Origin: Methylobacterium ajmalii
GTDB taxonomy: Bacteria; Pseudomonadota; Alphaproteobacteria; Rhizobiales; Beijerinckiaceae
Direction of reading: 5' to 3'
DNA: 64,000 nucleotides
Assembly (NCBI RefSeq): GCF_016613415.1
Contig: NZ_JACWCT010000058.1
Span: 5,626 to 69,625, forward strand
The translations under genes were made by a program, and so were the position numbers. The notes under the pieces are model-generated. The model saw only the letters and a program-made list of their open reading frames with translations, was not told the DNA's origin and did not search any database. Position 1 is the stretch's first letter, and each line of letters opens with the position of its first letter. Shown in pieces: positions 8,745 through 17,507 of the stretch.

Positions 8745-9881
8745 ATGCTGCTCTCCCGCATCGACAAGCCGGGCTGGATCTTCCTCGCCGCGCTCGCGCT
8801 CGCCTGCCTCGTGGTGCCGGCCCTCAACCTCCTCACCGCGCCGGGCTCGGCGTTCCACGTCCCGACCTACGCCGTCTCGCTGATGGGCAAGTACCTCGCC
8901 TACGCGATCCTGGCGCTCAGCCTCGACCTCGTCTGGGGCTATTGCGGCATCCTCTCGCTCGGCCACGGCGCGTTCTTCGCGCTCGGCGGCTACGCGATGG
9001 GCATGTACCTGATGCGCCAGATCGGGCCGCGCGGCGTCTACGGCAACCCGATCCTGCCCGACTTCATGGTCTTCCTGAACTACAAGTCCCTGCCCTGGTA
9101 CTGGCACGGCTTCGATTGGTTTCCCTTCGCGGCCGTGATGGTGCTCTTGGTGCCGGGCCTCCTCGCCTTCGTGTTCGGCTGGCTCGCCTTCCGCTCGCGG
9201 GTGACCGGCGTCTACCTGTCAATCATCACCCAGGCGATGACCTTCGCGCTGATGCTCGCCTTCTTCCGCAACGACATGGGGCTGGGGGGCAACAACGGGC
9301 TGACCGACTTCAAGGACATTCTGGGCTTCAACGTCCAGGCGCAGGGCACCCGCGTCGTCCTGTTCGTCCTGACGGCCGTAGCGCTGGCCTTGGCCTATCT
9401 CGTCGCCCGGTTCATGACGACCTCGGCCTTCGGCAAGGTGCTGATCGCGATCCGCGACGCCGAGTCCCGCACCCGCTTCCTCGGCTACCGCACGGCCCAC
9501 TTCAAGGTCCTGGCCTTCACCGTCTCGGCGATGATGGCGGGGGTGGCCGGCGCCCTCTACGTGCCGCAGGTCGGCATCATCAACCCGTCCGAGTTCGCCC
9601 CCGCCAACTCGATCGAGGCGGTGATCTGGGTCGCGGTGGGTGGGCGCGGGACGCTGGTCGGCGCGGCGCTCGGCGCGGTCCTGGTCAACTACGCCAAGAC
9701 GCTGCTCACCGGCGCGCTGCCGGATGCCTGGCTGTTCGCGCTCGGTGCCCTGTTCGTCGTCGTCACCCTGTTCATGCCCAAGGGCATCCTCGGCACCCTG
9801 TCCGAGCGCCTCGGCGCGCGGCGGGCCAAGGTCCGGACCGACATTCCCCCCACTCTCGCCGAGGAGGGCCGCGGATCATGA
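8745..9881 (+). CDS. urtC: Urea ABC transporter permease UrtC
   Basis: A 378-residue LivM-type permease. It has about ten hydrophobic segments and the family motifs LSLDLVWGYCGILSLGHGAFF and FFRNDMGLGGNNGLTDF, with a C-terminal VAVGGRGTLVGAALGAVLVN. The ATG at 8745 is two bases after the urtB stop and is preceded by GTGGAGG. The stop overlaps the urtD start in an ATGA. With UrtB it forms the membrane channel for urea and short amides. Size and motifs are standard; nothing is missing. Confidence 0.95.
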   Translation: MLLSRIDKPGWIFLAALALACLVVPALNLLTAPGSAFHVPTYAVSLMGKYLAYAILALSLDLVWGYCGILSLGHGAFFALGGYAMGMYLMRQIGPRGVYGNPILPDFMVFLNYKSLPWYWHGFDWFPFAAVMVLLVPGLLAFVFGWLAFRSRVTGVYLSIITQAMTFALMLAFFRNDMGLGGNNGLTDFKDILGFNVQAQGTRVVLFVLTAVALALAYLVARFMTTSAFGKVLIAIRDAESRTRFLGYRTAHFKVLAFTVSAMMAGVAGALYVPQVGIINPSEFAPANSIEAVIWVAVGGRGTLVGAALGAVLVNYAKTLLTGALPDAWLFALGALFVVVTLFMPKGILGTLSERLGARRAKVRTDIPPTLAEEGRGS

Positions 9882-10669
9882 GCGCGGCGGTCGCCCTTTC
9901 CCCCTCCGACCCGGTTCACGAGAAGCGGCTCACCCAGGCGCTCCTCTACGTCGACGACATCAAGGTCACGTTCGACGGCTACCGGGCCCTGCGCGGCCTG
10001 TCCCTGACCCTGATGCCCGGCGAGATGCGGGCGATCATCGGTCCGAACGGCGCCGGCAAGACCACGATGATGGACTGCATCACCGGCAAGACCCGGCCCG
10101 ATACCGGCCAGGTGATCTACGACGGCGTGCACGACCTGACCCGGATGGACGAGGCGGCGATCGCCGAGCTCGGCGTCGGACGCAAGTTCCAGAAGCCGAC
10201 GGTGTTCGAGAGCCAGTCGGTCGCCGACAACATCCTGCTGGCGCTGAAAGGCCCGCGCGCGGCGACCGCCTCGCTGTTCGGCTGGCGCAACCGGATCGAG
10301 CGGGCGCAGATCGACGCCATCCTGGAGACGGTGGGGCTCATCGCCCACCGGGCGCGCCCGGCGGCCGATCTCTCGCACGGCCAGAAGCAGTGGCTGGAGA
10401 TCGGGATGCTGCTCGCGCAGGACCCCAAGCTCCTCCTCGTCGACGAGCCGGTGGCCGGCATGACCGATGCCGAGACCGAGGCGACCGCGACGCTCCTGCG
10501 CCGCATCGCCAAGGATCATGCCGTCATCGTGGTCGAGCACGACATGCACTTCGTGCGGGCGCTGCAATGCCGCGTCACCTGCCTGCACGAGGGCGCGGTG
10601 CTGGCCGAAGGCTCGATCGATTCCGTCTCGGCCGACCCGCGGGTGGTCGAGGTCTATCTCGGCCGCTGA
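9878..10669 (+). CDS. urtD: Urea ABC transporter ATP-binding protein UrtD
   Basis: A 263-residue ATPase of the LivG branch. Walker A is GPNGAGKTT, Walker B is LLLVDEPVAGM, and the signature region is DLSHGQKQWLEIGMLLA, where the usual LSGG reads LSHG, as is normal in UrtD. The H-loop is VVEHDMHFV. The N-terminal ~20 residues are an ordinary short extension. The start overlaps the urtC stop (ATGA), indicating coupling. Cytoplasmic subunit pairing with UrtE. A 246-bp gap with a palindromic repeat follows before urtE. Confidence 0.95.
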   Translation: MSAAVALSPSDPVHEKRLTQALLYVDDIKVTFDGYRALRGLSLTLMPGEMRAIIGPNGAGKTTMMDCITGKTRPDTGQVIYDGVHDLTRMDEAAIAELGVGRKFQKPTVFESQSVADNILLALKGPRAATASLFGWRNRIERAQIDAILETVGLIAHRARPAADLSHGQKQWLEIGMLLAQDPKLLLVDEPVAGMTDAETEATATLLRRIAKDHAVIVVEHDMHFVRALQCRVTCLHEGAVLAEGSIDSVSADPRVVEVYLGR

Positions 10670-10720
10670 GAGCGTCGGTGGCGGCGAAAGCCGGACAGGC
10701 GCTCCCATCGGCATCCCTCC

Positions 10721-10862
10721 CCGTCATCCCGGGGCCGCGCAGCGGAACCCGGGATCCATAACCGCCGACGATGCCGGATGAAGCGGGACGCCGGTCGCCT
10801 CGTTCCTCGAGGTCAGCGGTCATGGATCCCGGGTTCTCAGCCCGGCTCGCCCCAGGATGGCG
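10721..10862. repeat. Palindromic repeat between urtD and urtE
   Basis: Perfect 15-bp arms GAACCCGGGATCCAT (10745-10759) and ATGGATCCCGGGTTC (10822-10836) are flanked by outer imperfect arms (CATCCCGGGGC and GCCCCAGGATG). Elements of this wording are widespread between genes in Methylobacterium and relatives. The RNA would form a long stem-loop inside the urt transcript. Confidence 0.75.
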
Positions 10863-10915
10863 GTGAGGGCGGCCATTCCGTCGGACGAGCCGAACGGGCT
10901 CTGAGGATTTCTTCC

Positions 10916-11611
10916 ATGCTCTCCGTCGAGACCATCGATCTCCATTACGGCGCCGCGCAGGCCCTGCGCGGCGTCTCGCTCCAGGCTGAGGCAGGCAAGG
11001 TGACGGCGGTGCTCGGCCGCAACGGCGTCGGCAAGACCTCCTTGATGCGCGCCATCGTCGGCCAGCAGCCGGTGTCGAAGGGCGCGGTCAAGCTCGACGG
11101 CCGCGACATCAGCCGGCTCGCCCCCTACGACCGCGCCCGCCAGGGCATCGCCTTCGTGCCGCAGGGCCGGGAGATCTTCCCGCTCCTCACCGTGAAGGAG
11201 AACCTCGAGACCGGCTTTGCCCCCTGCAAGCGCGCCGACCGCTACGTGCCGGCCGAGATCTACGACCTCTTCCCGGTTCTCAAGGACATGCTGGGCCGGC
11301 GCGGCGGCGACCTCTCGGGCGGCCAGCAGCAGCAGCTCGCCATCGGCCGCGCCCTGGTGACCCGCCCCCGCGTCCTCGTCCTCGACGAGCCGACCGAGGG
11401 CATCCAGCCCTCGATCATCAAGGATATCGGCCGGGCGATCGATTACCTGCGGGGCAAGGGCGACATGGCGATCGTGCTGGTCGAGCAGTATTTCGAATGG
11501 GCCCGCGACCTCTGCGACACCTACGCGGTGATGGATCGCGGCCAGGTGGTCGAGGCGGGCCCGCGCTCGGGGATGGTCGAGGCGCAGGTGCGGCGGTGGC
11601 TGTCGGTGTGA
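10916..11611 (+). CDS. urtE: Urea ABC transporter ATP-binding protein UrtE
   Basis: A 231-residue ATPase of the LivF branch. Walker A is GRNGVGKTS, the signature is DLSGGQQQQLAIGRAL, Walker B is VLVLDEPTEGIQPS, and the H-loop region is IVLVEQYFEWA, with Gln in place of His, which is usual in this family. The ATG at 10916 is preceded by TGAGGA and begins the conserved MLSVETIDLHYGAAQAL; the frame upstream is only repeat sequence. Last gene of the urt operon. No urease genes follow within the window. Confidence 0.95.
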   Translation: MLSVETIDLHYGAAQALRGVSLQAEAGKVTAVLGRNGVGKTSLMRAIVGQQPVSKGAVKLDGRDISRLAPYDRARQGIAFVPQGREIFPLLTVKENLETGFAPCKRADRYVPAEIYDLFPVLKDMLGRRGGDLSGGQQQQLAIGRALVTRPRVLVLDEPTEGIQPSIIKDIGRAIDYLRGKGDMAIVLVEQYFEWARDLCDTYAVMDRGQVVEAGPRSGMVEAQVRRWLSV

Positions 11612-11689
11612 GACGCCAAGTTGCCCGGCCGATCTTTTGCTCCTGGGTGTGATCGCGATCGATCCAGATCCCGTCCACCGTCACCCGCA

Positions 11690-11830
11690 CCGGCGCCCGG
11701 TCCGCCTGTGCGCCAGGATCCAGCACCCGACCGGCCACTTGCGTATCGTGGACGTTGGCCGCCGTCGCCGCTGCGGCCAGGGCAAAGTCACGGAAACACG
11801 TCGTCACGCGGCGTTTGAAGCCCCCGTATC
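11690..11830 (-). pseudogene. Remnant of an IS4/IS5-type DDE transposase
   Basis: On the minus strand a short frame reads GGFKRRVTTCFRDF and then ALAAAATAANVHDTQVAGRVLD. The TAANVHD segment is the typical strand before the second catalytic Asp in IS4/IS5-superfamily transposases. Neither the rest of the catalytic domain nor inverted repeats are seen. The surrounding 11612-12172 stretch otherwise holds no gene I can support. The 3' flank of urtE is therefore an old insertion scar. Confidence 0.45.
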
Positions 11831-12172
11831 TTCTTCTTGCCGTCGGTGCCGCGGACGCCTGCCCGAGGGTCGTGCCTTTTAAGGTATTTTTCTGGCATTC
11901 ATTCTGATCGAATCCATTGGCGACGTGCCGTCGTCTCTCAGACAGTATCCTGGTCTTCGAAGCACTCCGAGCCCCTGGACGCATCATCACGCGTGGCTGG
12001 GATGCGGTCACGTTTCATTGCGATCCCAAACAATGAAGACCGAACGGCATGGCTCCGAGAGGGCGGCAGCCCGCCCCGGCCTCACCTTACGAAACCGTCA
12101 TCCGCCGCTCAGCCTCGGTTAAGCCCGCGTGGCGCGTGATGGAGGTCTGTGCGGGAGAGGCGAGGGGGGAGC

Positions 12173-13540
12173 ATGACGGTCGATCCGCGGCAGACGGCGC
12201 TCGCCCTCGGGCGATTCGGGCTCGGGGCCCGCCCGGGCGACCTCGCCCGCGAGGAGCCGATCCGCGACGCCCTGCGCCGGGAGGTGACGGCGGGCGCGGT
12301 CGCCCTGCCGAGCGGACCGGACCTCGAGGCCACGCCGACGCTGCTCTCGGCGCTGCGCACCGAGGAGCAGGCCCGCAAGCTCGCCCGGGAGGGCGCGCCG
12401 GGCGCGAGCCTGCCTGAGGGACCGCCGGCGCCGCCGGTCCCCGAGCGCACGTACCGGGCCGAGGTGGCCGCGCGCCTCGCCCTGGCGCAGGCCGCACCGA
12501 TCGGGTTTGCCGAGCGCCTGGTCTGGTTCTGGGCCAACCACTTCACCGTCTCGGTGGCGCGGGGGCCGCAGCTGCGGGTCACGGCCGGCGCCTTCGAGCG
12601 CGAGGCGATCCGCCCGCACGTGCTGGGGCGCTTCCGCGATCTCCTGCTCGCCGCGGCCACCCACCCGGCGATGCTGATCTACCTCGACAACGTCGCCTCG
12701 GTCGGCCCGAACTCGCCGGCGGGCCAGCGCCGGCAGAAGGGGCTCAACGAGAATCTCGGCCGCGAGATCCTGGAGCTGCACACCCTCGGGGTCGGGAGCG
12801 GCTACACCCAGGACGACGTGACGGCGCTCGCCCGCATCCTCACCGGCTGGTCGCTCACGCGCGAGGGCAATGCCGACGGCCTTCCCGGCGCGACCGCCTT
12901 CCGCCGCGGCGAGCACGAGCCCGGCGCGGTGACGCTGCTCGGCCGCACCTACCTCGATGTCGGGCCCGAGCAGCTGCGACTCGCGCTCGCCGACCTCGCC
13001 GCCCATCCGGCCACCGCCCGTCACGTCGCCCTGCGGCTCGCCCGCCACTTCGTCGCCGACGATCCGCCCCCCGCCCTGGTGGCGCGCCTCGCCCAGACCT
13101 TCCTCGACCAGGACGGCGACCTCGCCCGGGTGTCGCTGGCGCTGGTCGAGGCGCCGGAGGCCTGGGACCCGGCGCAGCGCAAGGTGCGCTCGCCGCAGGA
13201 ATTCCTCGTCGCGGCGACGCGCGGCCTCGGCCTCGCGCCGGATCCCCGGATGGTGATGGCGGGGCTCGCGAGCCTCGGCCAGCCCTACTGGTCGGCCGCG
13301 GCCCCGAACGGCTACCCGGACGAGGCGGGCGCCTGGGCCTCGCCCGAAGGCCTGCGGGCGCGCCTCGACCTCGCCGCCCGGGCGGGCCAGCTCGCCGCCG
13401 GCACCGATCCGCTCGCCCTCGCCGACGCGGTGCTCGGCCCGCTCGCGACCGACGAGACCCGCACGGCGCTGCGCCGGGCGGAAAGCCGGGCGCAAGGGAT
13501 CGCCCTGCTGCTGATGGCGCCCGAGTTCCAGCGACGGTGA
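12173..13540 (+). CDS. DUF1800 family protein
   Basis: A 455-residue protein of the DUF1800 family. Family features visible are ALGRFGLGARPGD at the N-terminus, VWFWANHFTVS in the middle, and NENLGREILELHTLGVG followed by YTQDDVTALARILTGW. DUF1800 genes are almost always followed by a DUF1501 gene, as here (4-bp overlap). The pair is exported or envelope-associated in other bacteria, but the biochemical function is not established. The ATG at 12173 follows a strong purine-rich AGGGGGGAG; no classical signal peptide is seen. Confidence 0.85.
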   Translation: MTVDPRQTALALGRFGLGARPGDLAREEPIRDALRREVTAGAVALPSGPDLEATPTLLSALRTEEQARKLAREGAPGASLPEGPPAPPVPERTYRAEVAARLALAQAAPIGFAERLVWFWANHFTVSVARGPQLRVTAGAFEREAIRPHVLGRFRDLLLAAATHPAMLIYLDNVASVGPNSPAGQRRQKGLNENLGREILELHTLGVGSGYTQDDVTALARILTGWSLTREGNADGLPGATAFRRGEHEPGAVTLLGRTYLDVGPEQLRLALADLAAHPATARHVALRLARHFVADDPPPALVARLAQTFLDQDGDLARVSLALVEAPEAWDPAQRKVRSPQEFLVAATRGLGLAPDPRMVMAGLASLGQPYWSAAAPNGYPDEAGAWASPEGLRARLDLAARAGQLAAGTDPLALADAVLGPLATDETRTALRRAESRAQGIALLLMAPEFQRR

Positions 13541-13545
13541 CACCG

Positions 13546-14757
13546 ATGAGCGACCACGCCGACCTCTGCGAGACCCATCCGAGCCGCCGCCGCATCCTCG
13601 GCACCGCCGGCGCCCTGTTCGCCTGGAGCGCGATCCCCCGTACCGCCACCGCCGCCCCGGGCGCCCGCGACGCCCGCCTCGTCGTTGTGGTGCTGCGCGG
13701 CGCCCTCGACGGGCTCTCGGCGGTGGCGCCGCTCGGCGATCCCGCCTACGCGGATCTGCGGCCCGGCATCGCGCTCACCCGCGACGGGCCGGGAGCGGCC
13801 CTGCCCCTCGACGGCTTCTTCGCCCTGCATCCGGCCCTGCCGACCTTCGCCCGGCTCTACGCCGCCCGGCAGGCGCTGGTGGTCCATGCCTGCGCCACCG
13901 GCTACCGCGAGCGCTCCCACTTCGACGGGCAGGACGTGCTCGAGAGCGGCCAGCCCGGCCCCGGCCACACCGCCAGCGGCTGGCTCAACCGCCTCGTCGC
14001 CGCCCTGCCGGCCGGGGAGGGGATCGCGCCCCGCACAGCGCTCGGCGTCGGGGTGGTGCCGCCCCTGATCCTGCGCGGGCCGGCCCCGGTCCTCGGTTGG
14101 GCGCCGCCGCGGATGCCGCGGGCGAGCGACGAGCTCGCCCGGCGGGTGCTCGCCCTCTACGAGGCCGGCGACCCGGCGCTCGCCGCCTCCCTCGCCCGCG
14201 GCCTCGACGTCGATGCGCTCGCCAAGGGCGGACCGAAGGAGGCGGGGGGGCTGCGCGGCCTCGCCGAGGGCGCGGCGCGGCTGGTCGCTACCGACGACGG
14301 CCCGCGCATCGCCGCCCTCGCCCTCGACGGCTGGGACACCCACGCCAACGAGGGCGGCGCCACCGGCCGCCTCGCGGGTCTGCTCGGTGGGCTCGACGGG
14401 GTGTTTTCCGCCTTCGCCGAGGTGCTGGCCCCGCGCTGGGCCGACACCGCGATCCTGGTCGTCACCGAGTTCGGCCGCACCGCCCGGGTCAACGGCACCA
14501 CCGGCACCGACCACGGCACCGGCACCGTGGCGTTCCTCCTCGGCGGGGCGGTGCGCGGCGGCCGGGTGCTGGCCGACTGGCCGGGCCTCGCCCCCGCCCA
14601 GCTCCACCAGGGCCGCGACCTCGCCCCGACCACCGACCTGCGGGCGGTCGCCAAGGGCCTGGCGGCGGACCTGTTCGGCCTCTCCCCGGCGGTGCTGGCG
14701 CGCAGCGTGTTTCCCGGCACCGAGGCGCTGCGGCCGGTGGGCGGGCTGGTGGTCTGA
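13546..14757 (+). CDS. DUF1501 family protein, Tat-exported
   Basis: A 403-residue DUF1501 protein (alkaline-phosphatase/sulfatase-like fold). The N-terminus carries a twin-arginine signal (SRRRILGTAGALFAWSAIP) with cleavage near TAAPGA, so folded export is likely. Conserved segments include VVVVLRGALDGLSAV, HACATGYRERSHFDGQDVLESG, ALDGWDTHANEG and VVTEFGRTARVNGTTGTDHG, where the Asp/His residues suggest a metal site. Translation may begin at ATG 13546, which has GGTGA upstream, or at GTG 13537, which overlaps the DUF1800 stop. The gene is coupled to its DUF1800 partner. Substrate unknown. Confidence 0.85.
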   Translation: MSDHADLCETHPSRRRILGTAGALFAWSAIPRTATAAPGARDARLVVVVLRGALDGLSAVAPLGDPAYADLRPGIALTRDGPGAALPLDGFFALHPALPTFARLYAARQALVVHACATGYRERSHFDGQDVLESGQPGPGHTASGWLNRLVAALPAGEGIAPRTALGVGVVPPLILRGPAPVLGWAPPRMPRASDELARRVLALYEAGDPALAASLARGLDVDALAKGGPKEAGGLRGLAEGAARLVATDDGPRIAALALDGWDTHANEGGATGRLAGLLGGLDGVFSAFAEVLAPRWADTAILVVTEFGRTARVNGTTGTDHGTGTVAFLLGGAVRGGRVLADWPGLAPAQLHQGRDLAPTTDLRAVAKGLAADLFGLSPAVLARSVFPGTEALRPVGGLVV

Positions 14758-15222
14758 GGCATTCTTTGAGGGAATGACGCCGGTTCGTCGAGACGAAGCG
14801 ACGCGACATCAGAGCCTTGGCATGGCATCCGGTTACAGCGCACGGTCCACGATACTGACGGATGCGCATGCCGAGAGGCCGACGTTCCGTGATGGGCCAA
14901 CCTTTTCCCGGATCTCCTTCCGCTGACGCTTCAGTCGTCCGGGAAAGGGGGATGGCTTACGACAGGCCGAAGACCGGGCGGACCGTATCCATCATCAGCA
15001 TCGTGTCCCGTGCTGCCCCGCGGTCGGGCGCCGCTCCAGGTGCCGACATCGCTCGGCCCATTTGCATTCGTCACAATCCACACGCAAAGATTGAACGGCA
15101 GGACTTGTTTAACCTTCGTATCCAAGTATCGAGCCACGGCTCCGGCCATCAGGCCGTCGTGGGACCATATGCAAGAGTGCGCGATACAACGACTCGATAG
15201 ATTGTAGAGGAGTCTGGATAGG
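14758..15222. other. Gene-less stretch
   Basis: About 465 bp between the DUF1501 gene and the PilZ gene. Short overlapping frames are present on both strands, but none has a convincing start, codon bias or recognisable motif. The last 130 bases are more AT-rich and probably contain the promoter of the PilZ gene. Confidence 0.5.
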
Positions 15223-15534
15223 ATGAGCGGCGCCCCTGTCGTGCAGTCCGATCATCGAGAACGTGCCCTGGACCATGCTATCGACGATAAGCGCGGACGA
15301 GTGCGTCATGTGACCTCGATGCCGGCCACGATCGTGATTTCCCATTACGATCAGATTCCCTGCATCGTCCGCGATCTGTCGGACAGTGGGGCAAAGATCG
15401 GTCTGTCCCGGCGCTATGTCCTCTCAGAGCGCTTCTGGATCGTCATCCGGCACGCCAACGTCACCCGCCGCGCCTCCTTGATGTGGCGGCGGGGGGAGTT
15501 CGCCGGCATCTCCTTCGATCACCCGTTCGAGTGA
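15223..15534 (+). CDS. PilZ domain protein (c-di-GMP binding)
   Basis: A 103-residue single-domain PilZ protein. The c-di-GMP binding signature is intact: RGRVR (R24-xxx-R28) followed by DLSDSGAKIG (DxSxxG). The rest forms the short beta-barrel with FAGISFDHPFE at the end. The ATG follows TAGAGGAG at good spacing. It is monocistronic and convergent with the yejE-type gene. It could act as a receptor for c-di-GMP made by the three diguanylate cyclases elsewhere in the window; its target is unknown. Confidence 0.85.
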   Translation: MSGAPVVQSDHRERALDHAIDDKRGRVRHVTSMPATIVISHYDQIPCIVRDLSDSGAKIGLSRRYVLSERFWIVIRHANVTRRASLMWRRGEFAGISFDHPFE

Positions 15535-15637
15535 CCCGGAGCGCGACGTCGGACGATCATCATCGCGCTGACCGAGGGCATCGCCGGGGGCGAAGGCCGG
15601 CCTACCCTCGATCTCGGGCCTCGTTCTCGCGGGCCCC

Positions 15638-16828
15638 CTACCGGAAGGTCTTCCTCGGATCGAAGGCATCCCGCACCGCCTCGCCGGCGAAGATCAGCAG
15701 GCTCAGTGTCACCGCGATGACGGCGAAGCCCGTCAGGCCGAGCCAGGGCGCCTGGAGGTTGGCCTTGCCCTGCGCCAGCATCTCGCCGAGCGACGGCGAG
15801 CCCGGCGGCAGGCCGAAGCCCAGGAAGTCGAGGGAGGTGAGCGTCGTGATCGAGCCGTTCAGCACGAAGGGCAGGAAGGTCAGCGTCGCCACCATGGCGT
15901 TGGGCAGGAGGTGGCGGAACATGATGCGGGCGTTCGAGAGCCCGAGCGCGCGGGCGGCGCGCACGTACTCGAAGTTGCGCGCCCGCAGGAATTCCGCCCG
16001 CACCACGCCGACGAGCGACACCCAGGAAAAGAGCAGCAGAATCCCGAGCAGCACGAAGAAGCTCGGCGTGATGATCGACGAGATGATGATCAGGAGATAG
16101 AGCGACGGGATCGCGGTCCAGATCTCGATCACCCTCTGGAACACCAGGTCGACCCAGCCGCCGAAGTAGCCCTGCACCGCCCCGGCCAGCACGCCGATGA
16201 CCGACGAGACCAGCGCCAGGGTGAGGCCGAACAACACCGAGAGGCGGAAGCCGTAGAGCAGCCGGGCGACGACGTCGCGGCCCTGGTCGTCGGTGCCGAG
16301 CCAGTTCCACTCGATGTCGCGGCAGGTCGTGCCGCCGGTCTTCTCGGCGATGCTCCGGCACTGCGCGTCCGAGAGCCGCCAGGTCGGCGGGGCCGGGGCC
16401 GGCACCGGCAGGTCGAGGTTGTGGGTGTTGTACGAGAACCGGATCGGCGGCCACAGGGCCCAGCCGTGCTCGGCGATCTCCTTGCCGATCACCGGGTCGC
16501 GGTAGTCGGTCCGGGCGAGGAAGCCGCCGAACTTCTCCTCCGGATAGTCGACCACGATCGGAAACAGGATCTCGCCCTTGTAGGAGGCGACGATCGGCCG
16601 GTCGTTGGCGATGAACTCGGCGAACAGGCTCAGGACGAAGATCAGGCAGAACAGCACGAACGACCAGTAGCCGCGCCGGTTCGCCTTGAAGTTCGCCAGG
16701 CGCCGCCGGTTGAGCGGCGACAGCCGGCCGTGTCCGGCAGCACCTGGGAGCGGCAGGATCACCGGCGCGGCCGCCGGCGAGGTGACGGGAATCGCGTCGA
16801 GCTCGGGGGTCGGGGGGCGCTGGTTCAT
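15638..16828 (-). CDS. yejE: Peptide ABC transporter permease, YejE type
   Basis: A 396-residue permease of the YejE (microcin C/oligopeptide) family. It has the long N-terminal region and first membrane segment (YWSFVLFCLIFVLSLFAEF), then the YejE-specific periplasmic insert DYPEEKFGGFLARTDYRDPVI and the Cys-containing loop. The transport domain has GTDDQGRDVVARLLYGFR and the EAA-type loop EYVRAARALGLSNARIMFRHLLPN. No yejA, yejB or yejF gene lies beside it: the neighbours are a PilZ gene and a DUF4112 gene. It must use partners encoded elsewhere or be an orphan paralog. Confidence 0.85.
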   Translation of the reverse strand: MNQRPPTPELDAIPVTSPAAAPVILPLPGAAGHGRLSPLNRRRLANFKANRRGYWSFVLFCLIFVLSLFAEFIANDRPIVASYKGEILFPIVVDYPEEKFGGFLARTDYRDPVIGKEIAEHGWALWPPIRFSYNTHNLDLPVPAPAPPTWRLSDAQCRSIAEKTGGTTCRDIEWNWLGTDDQGRDVVARLLYGFRLSVLFGLTLALVSSVIGVLAGAVQGYFGGWVDLVFQRVIEIWTAIPSLYLLIIISSIITPSFFVLLGILLLFSWVSLVGVVRAEFLRARNFEYVRAARALGLSNARIMFRHLLPNAMVATLTFLPFVLNGSITTLTSLDFLGFGLPPGSPSLGEMLAQGKANLQAPWLGLTGFAVIAVTLSLLIFAGEAVRDAFDPRKTFR

Positions 16829-16871
16829 GCGGCGTCCCCCGGTCGGGCGGTCACGGTCGGGCGCGGCGGGA

Positions 16872-17426
16872 TCAGTCGATCCGCGTCGCGGTGACGTCGA
16901 TCACGCTCGGCTTGAGCGACCCGCTGCGCTCGAGGTGACGGCGCAGCAGCACGACGTTGCGGCGGTTGGCCTTGAAGGCCGCGTCGAACAGGTCGCCCAC
17001 CAGCGGCACCGCGCCGACCACGCCGTCGATCGCCACGTTCGCCGCCATCCGGGCGATGAGCCAGCGCGGCGCACCGAGGCGACGGGCCTCCCAGACGATG
17101 TAGGAGGAGATCGCCGTGGTCACCACGTCGCCGATCACCGGGATCAGGCCGACGATCGCGTCGAGGCCGATGCGCCGGTTGCCCGGCAGCACGATCGCGG
17201 TGTCGAGGATGTGGGCGAGCAGCTCGAGCCGCGCCATCACCTGCTCGGGCGTCGAGCCCGCCATGGCCTGGGCCGCCTGGGCGCGCAGCCCCAGCGGGTC
17301 GTCCTGCGGGAAGCGGGCGTCCTTGAAGCCCGCGCCCTGGAAGCCGCCCGTCTGGAACTCGGCCCCGGCGCCGAAGGACCCGGCCCCGAAGGGCGGGACA
17401 GGGCCGGCCGTCTGCGAAGAGGTCAT
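16872..17426 (-). CDS. DUF4112 domain protein
   Basis: A 184-residue protein. After a Gly/Pro-rich N-terminal stretch the DUF4112 domain covers about residues 70-165: LAHILDTAIVLPGNRRIGLD, IVGLIPVIGDVVTTAIS and VGAVPLVGDLFDAAFKANRRN, with two hydrophobic hairpins. It is probably a small membrane-associated protein; function unknown. ATG at 17426 is preferred because GGAG lies 7 bases upstream. ATG 17459 (MSTTH) and TTG 17495 are in frame but have poor ribosome binding sites. It lies between yejE and the aminotransferase on the same strand. Confidence 0.75.
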   Translation of the reverse strand: MTSSQTAGPVPPFGAGSFGAGAEFQTGGFQGAGFKDARFPQDDPLGLRAQAAQAMAGSTPEQVMARLELLAHILDTAIVLPGNRRIGLDAIVGLIPVIGDVVTTAISSYIVWEARRLGAPRWLIARMAANVAIDGVVGAVPLVGDLFDAAFKANRRNVVLLRRHLERSGSLKPSVIDVTATRID

Positions 17427-17507
17427 CCCGGAACTCCGGAGCGTGTGCGTGGTGCTCATGCTCCAGGATGTGGCCCCGGCTCCCCCGTTCAACAAGGAGG
17501 TCTCGCA

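Noticed and set aside
11637..12139. Plus-strand small frames after urtE
   Set aside because: They are antisense to, or beside, an IS4/IS5-type remnant and lack ribosome binding sites.
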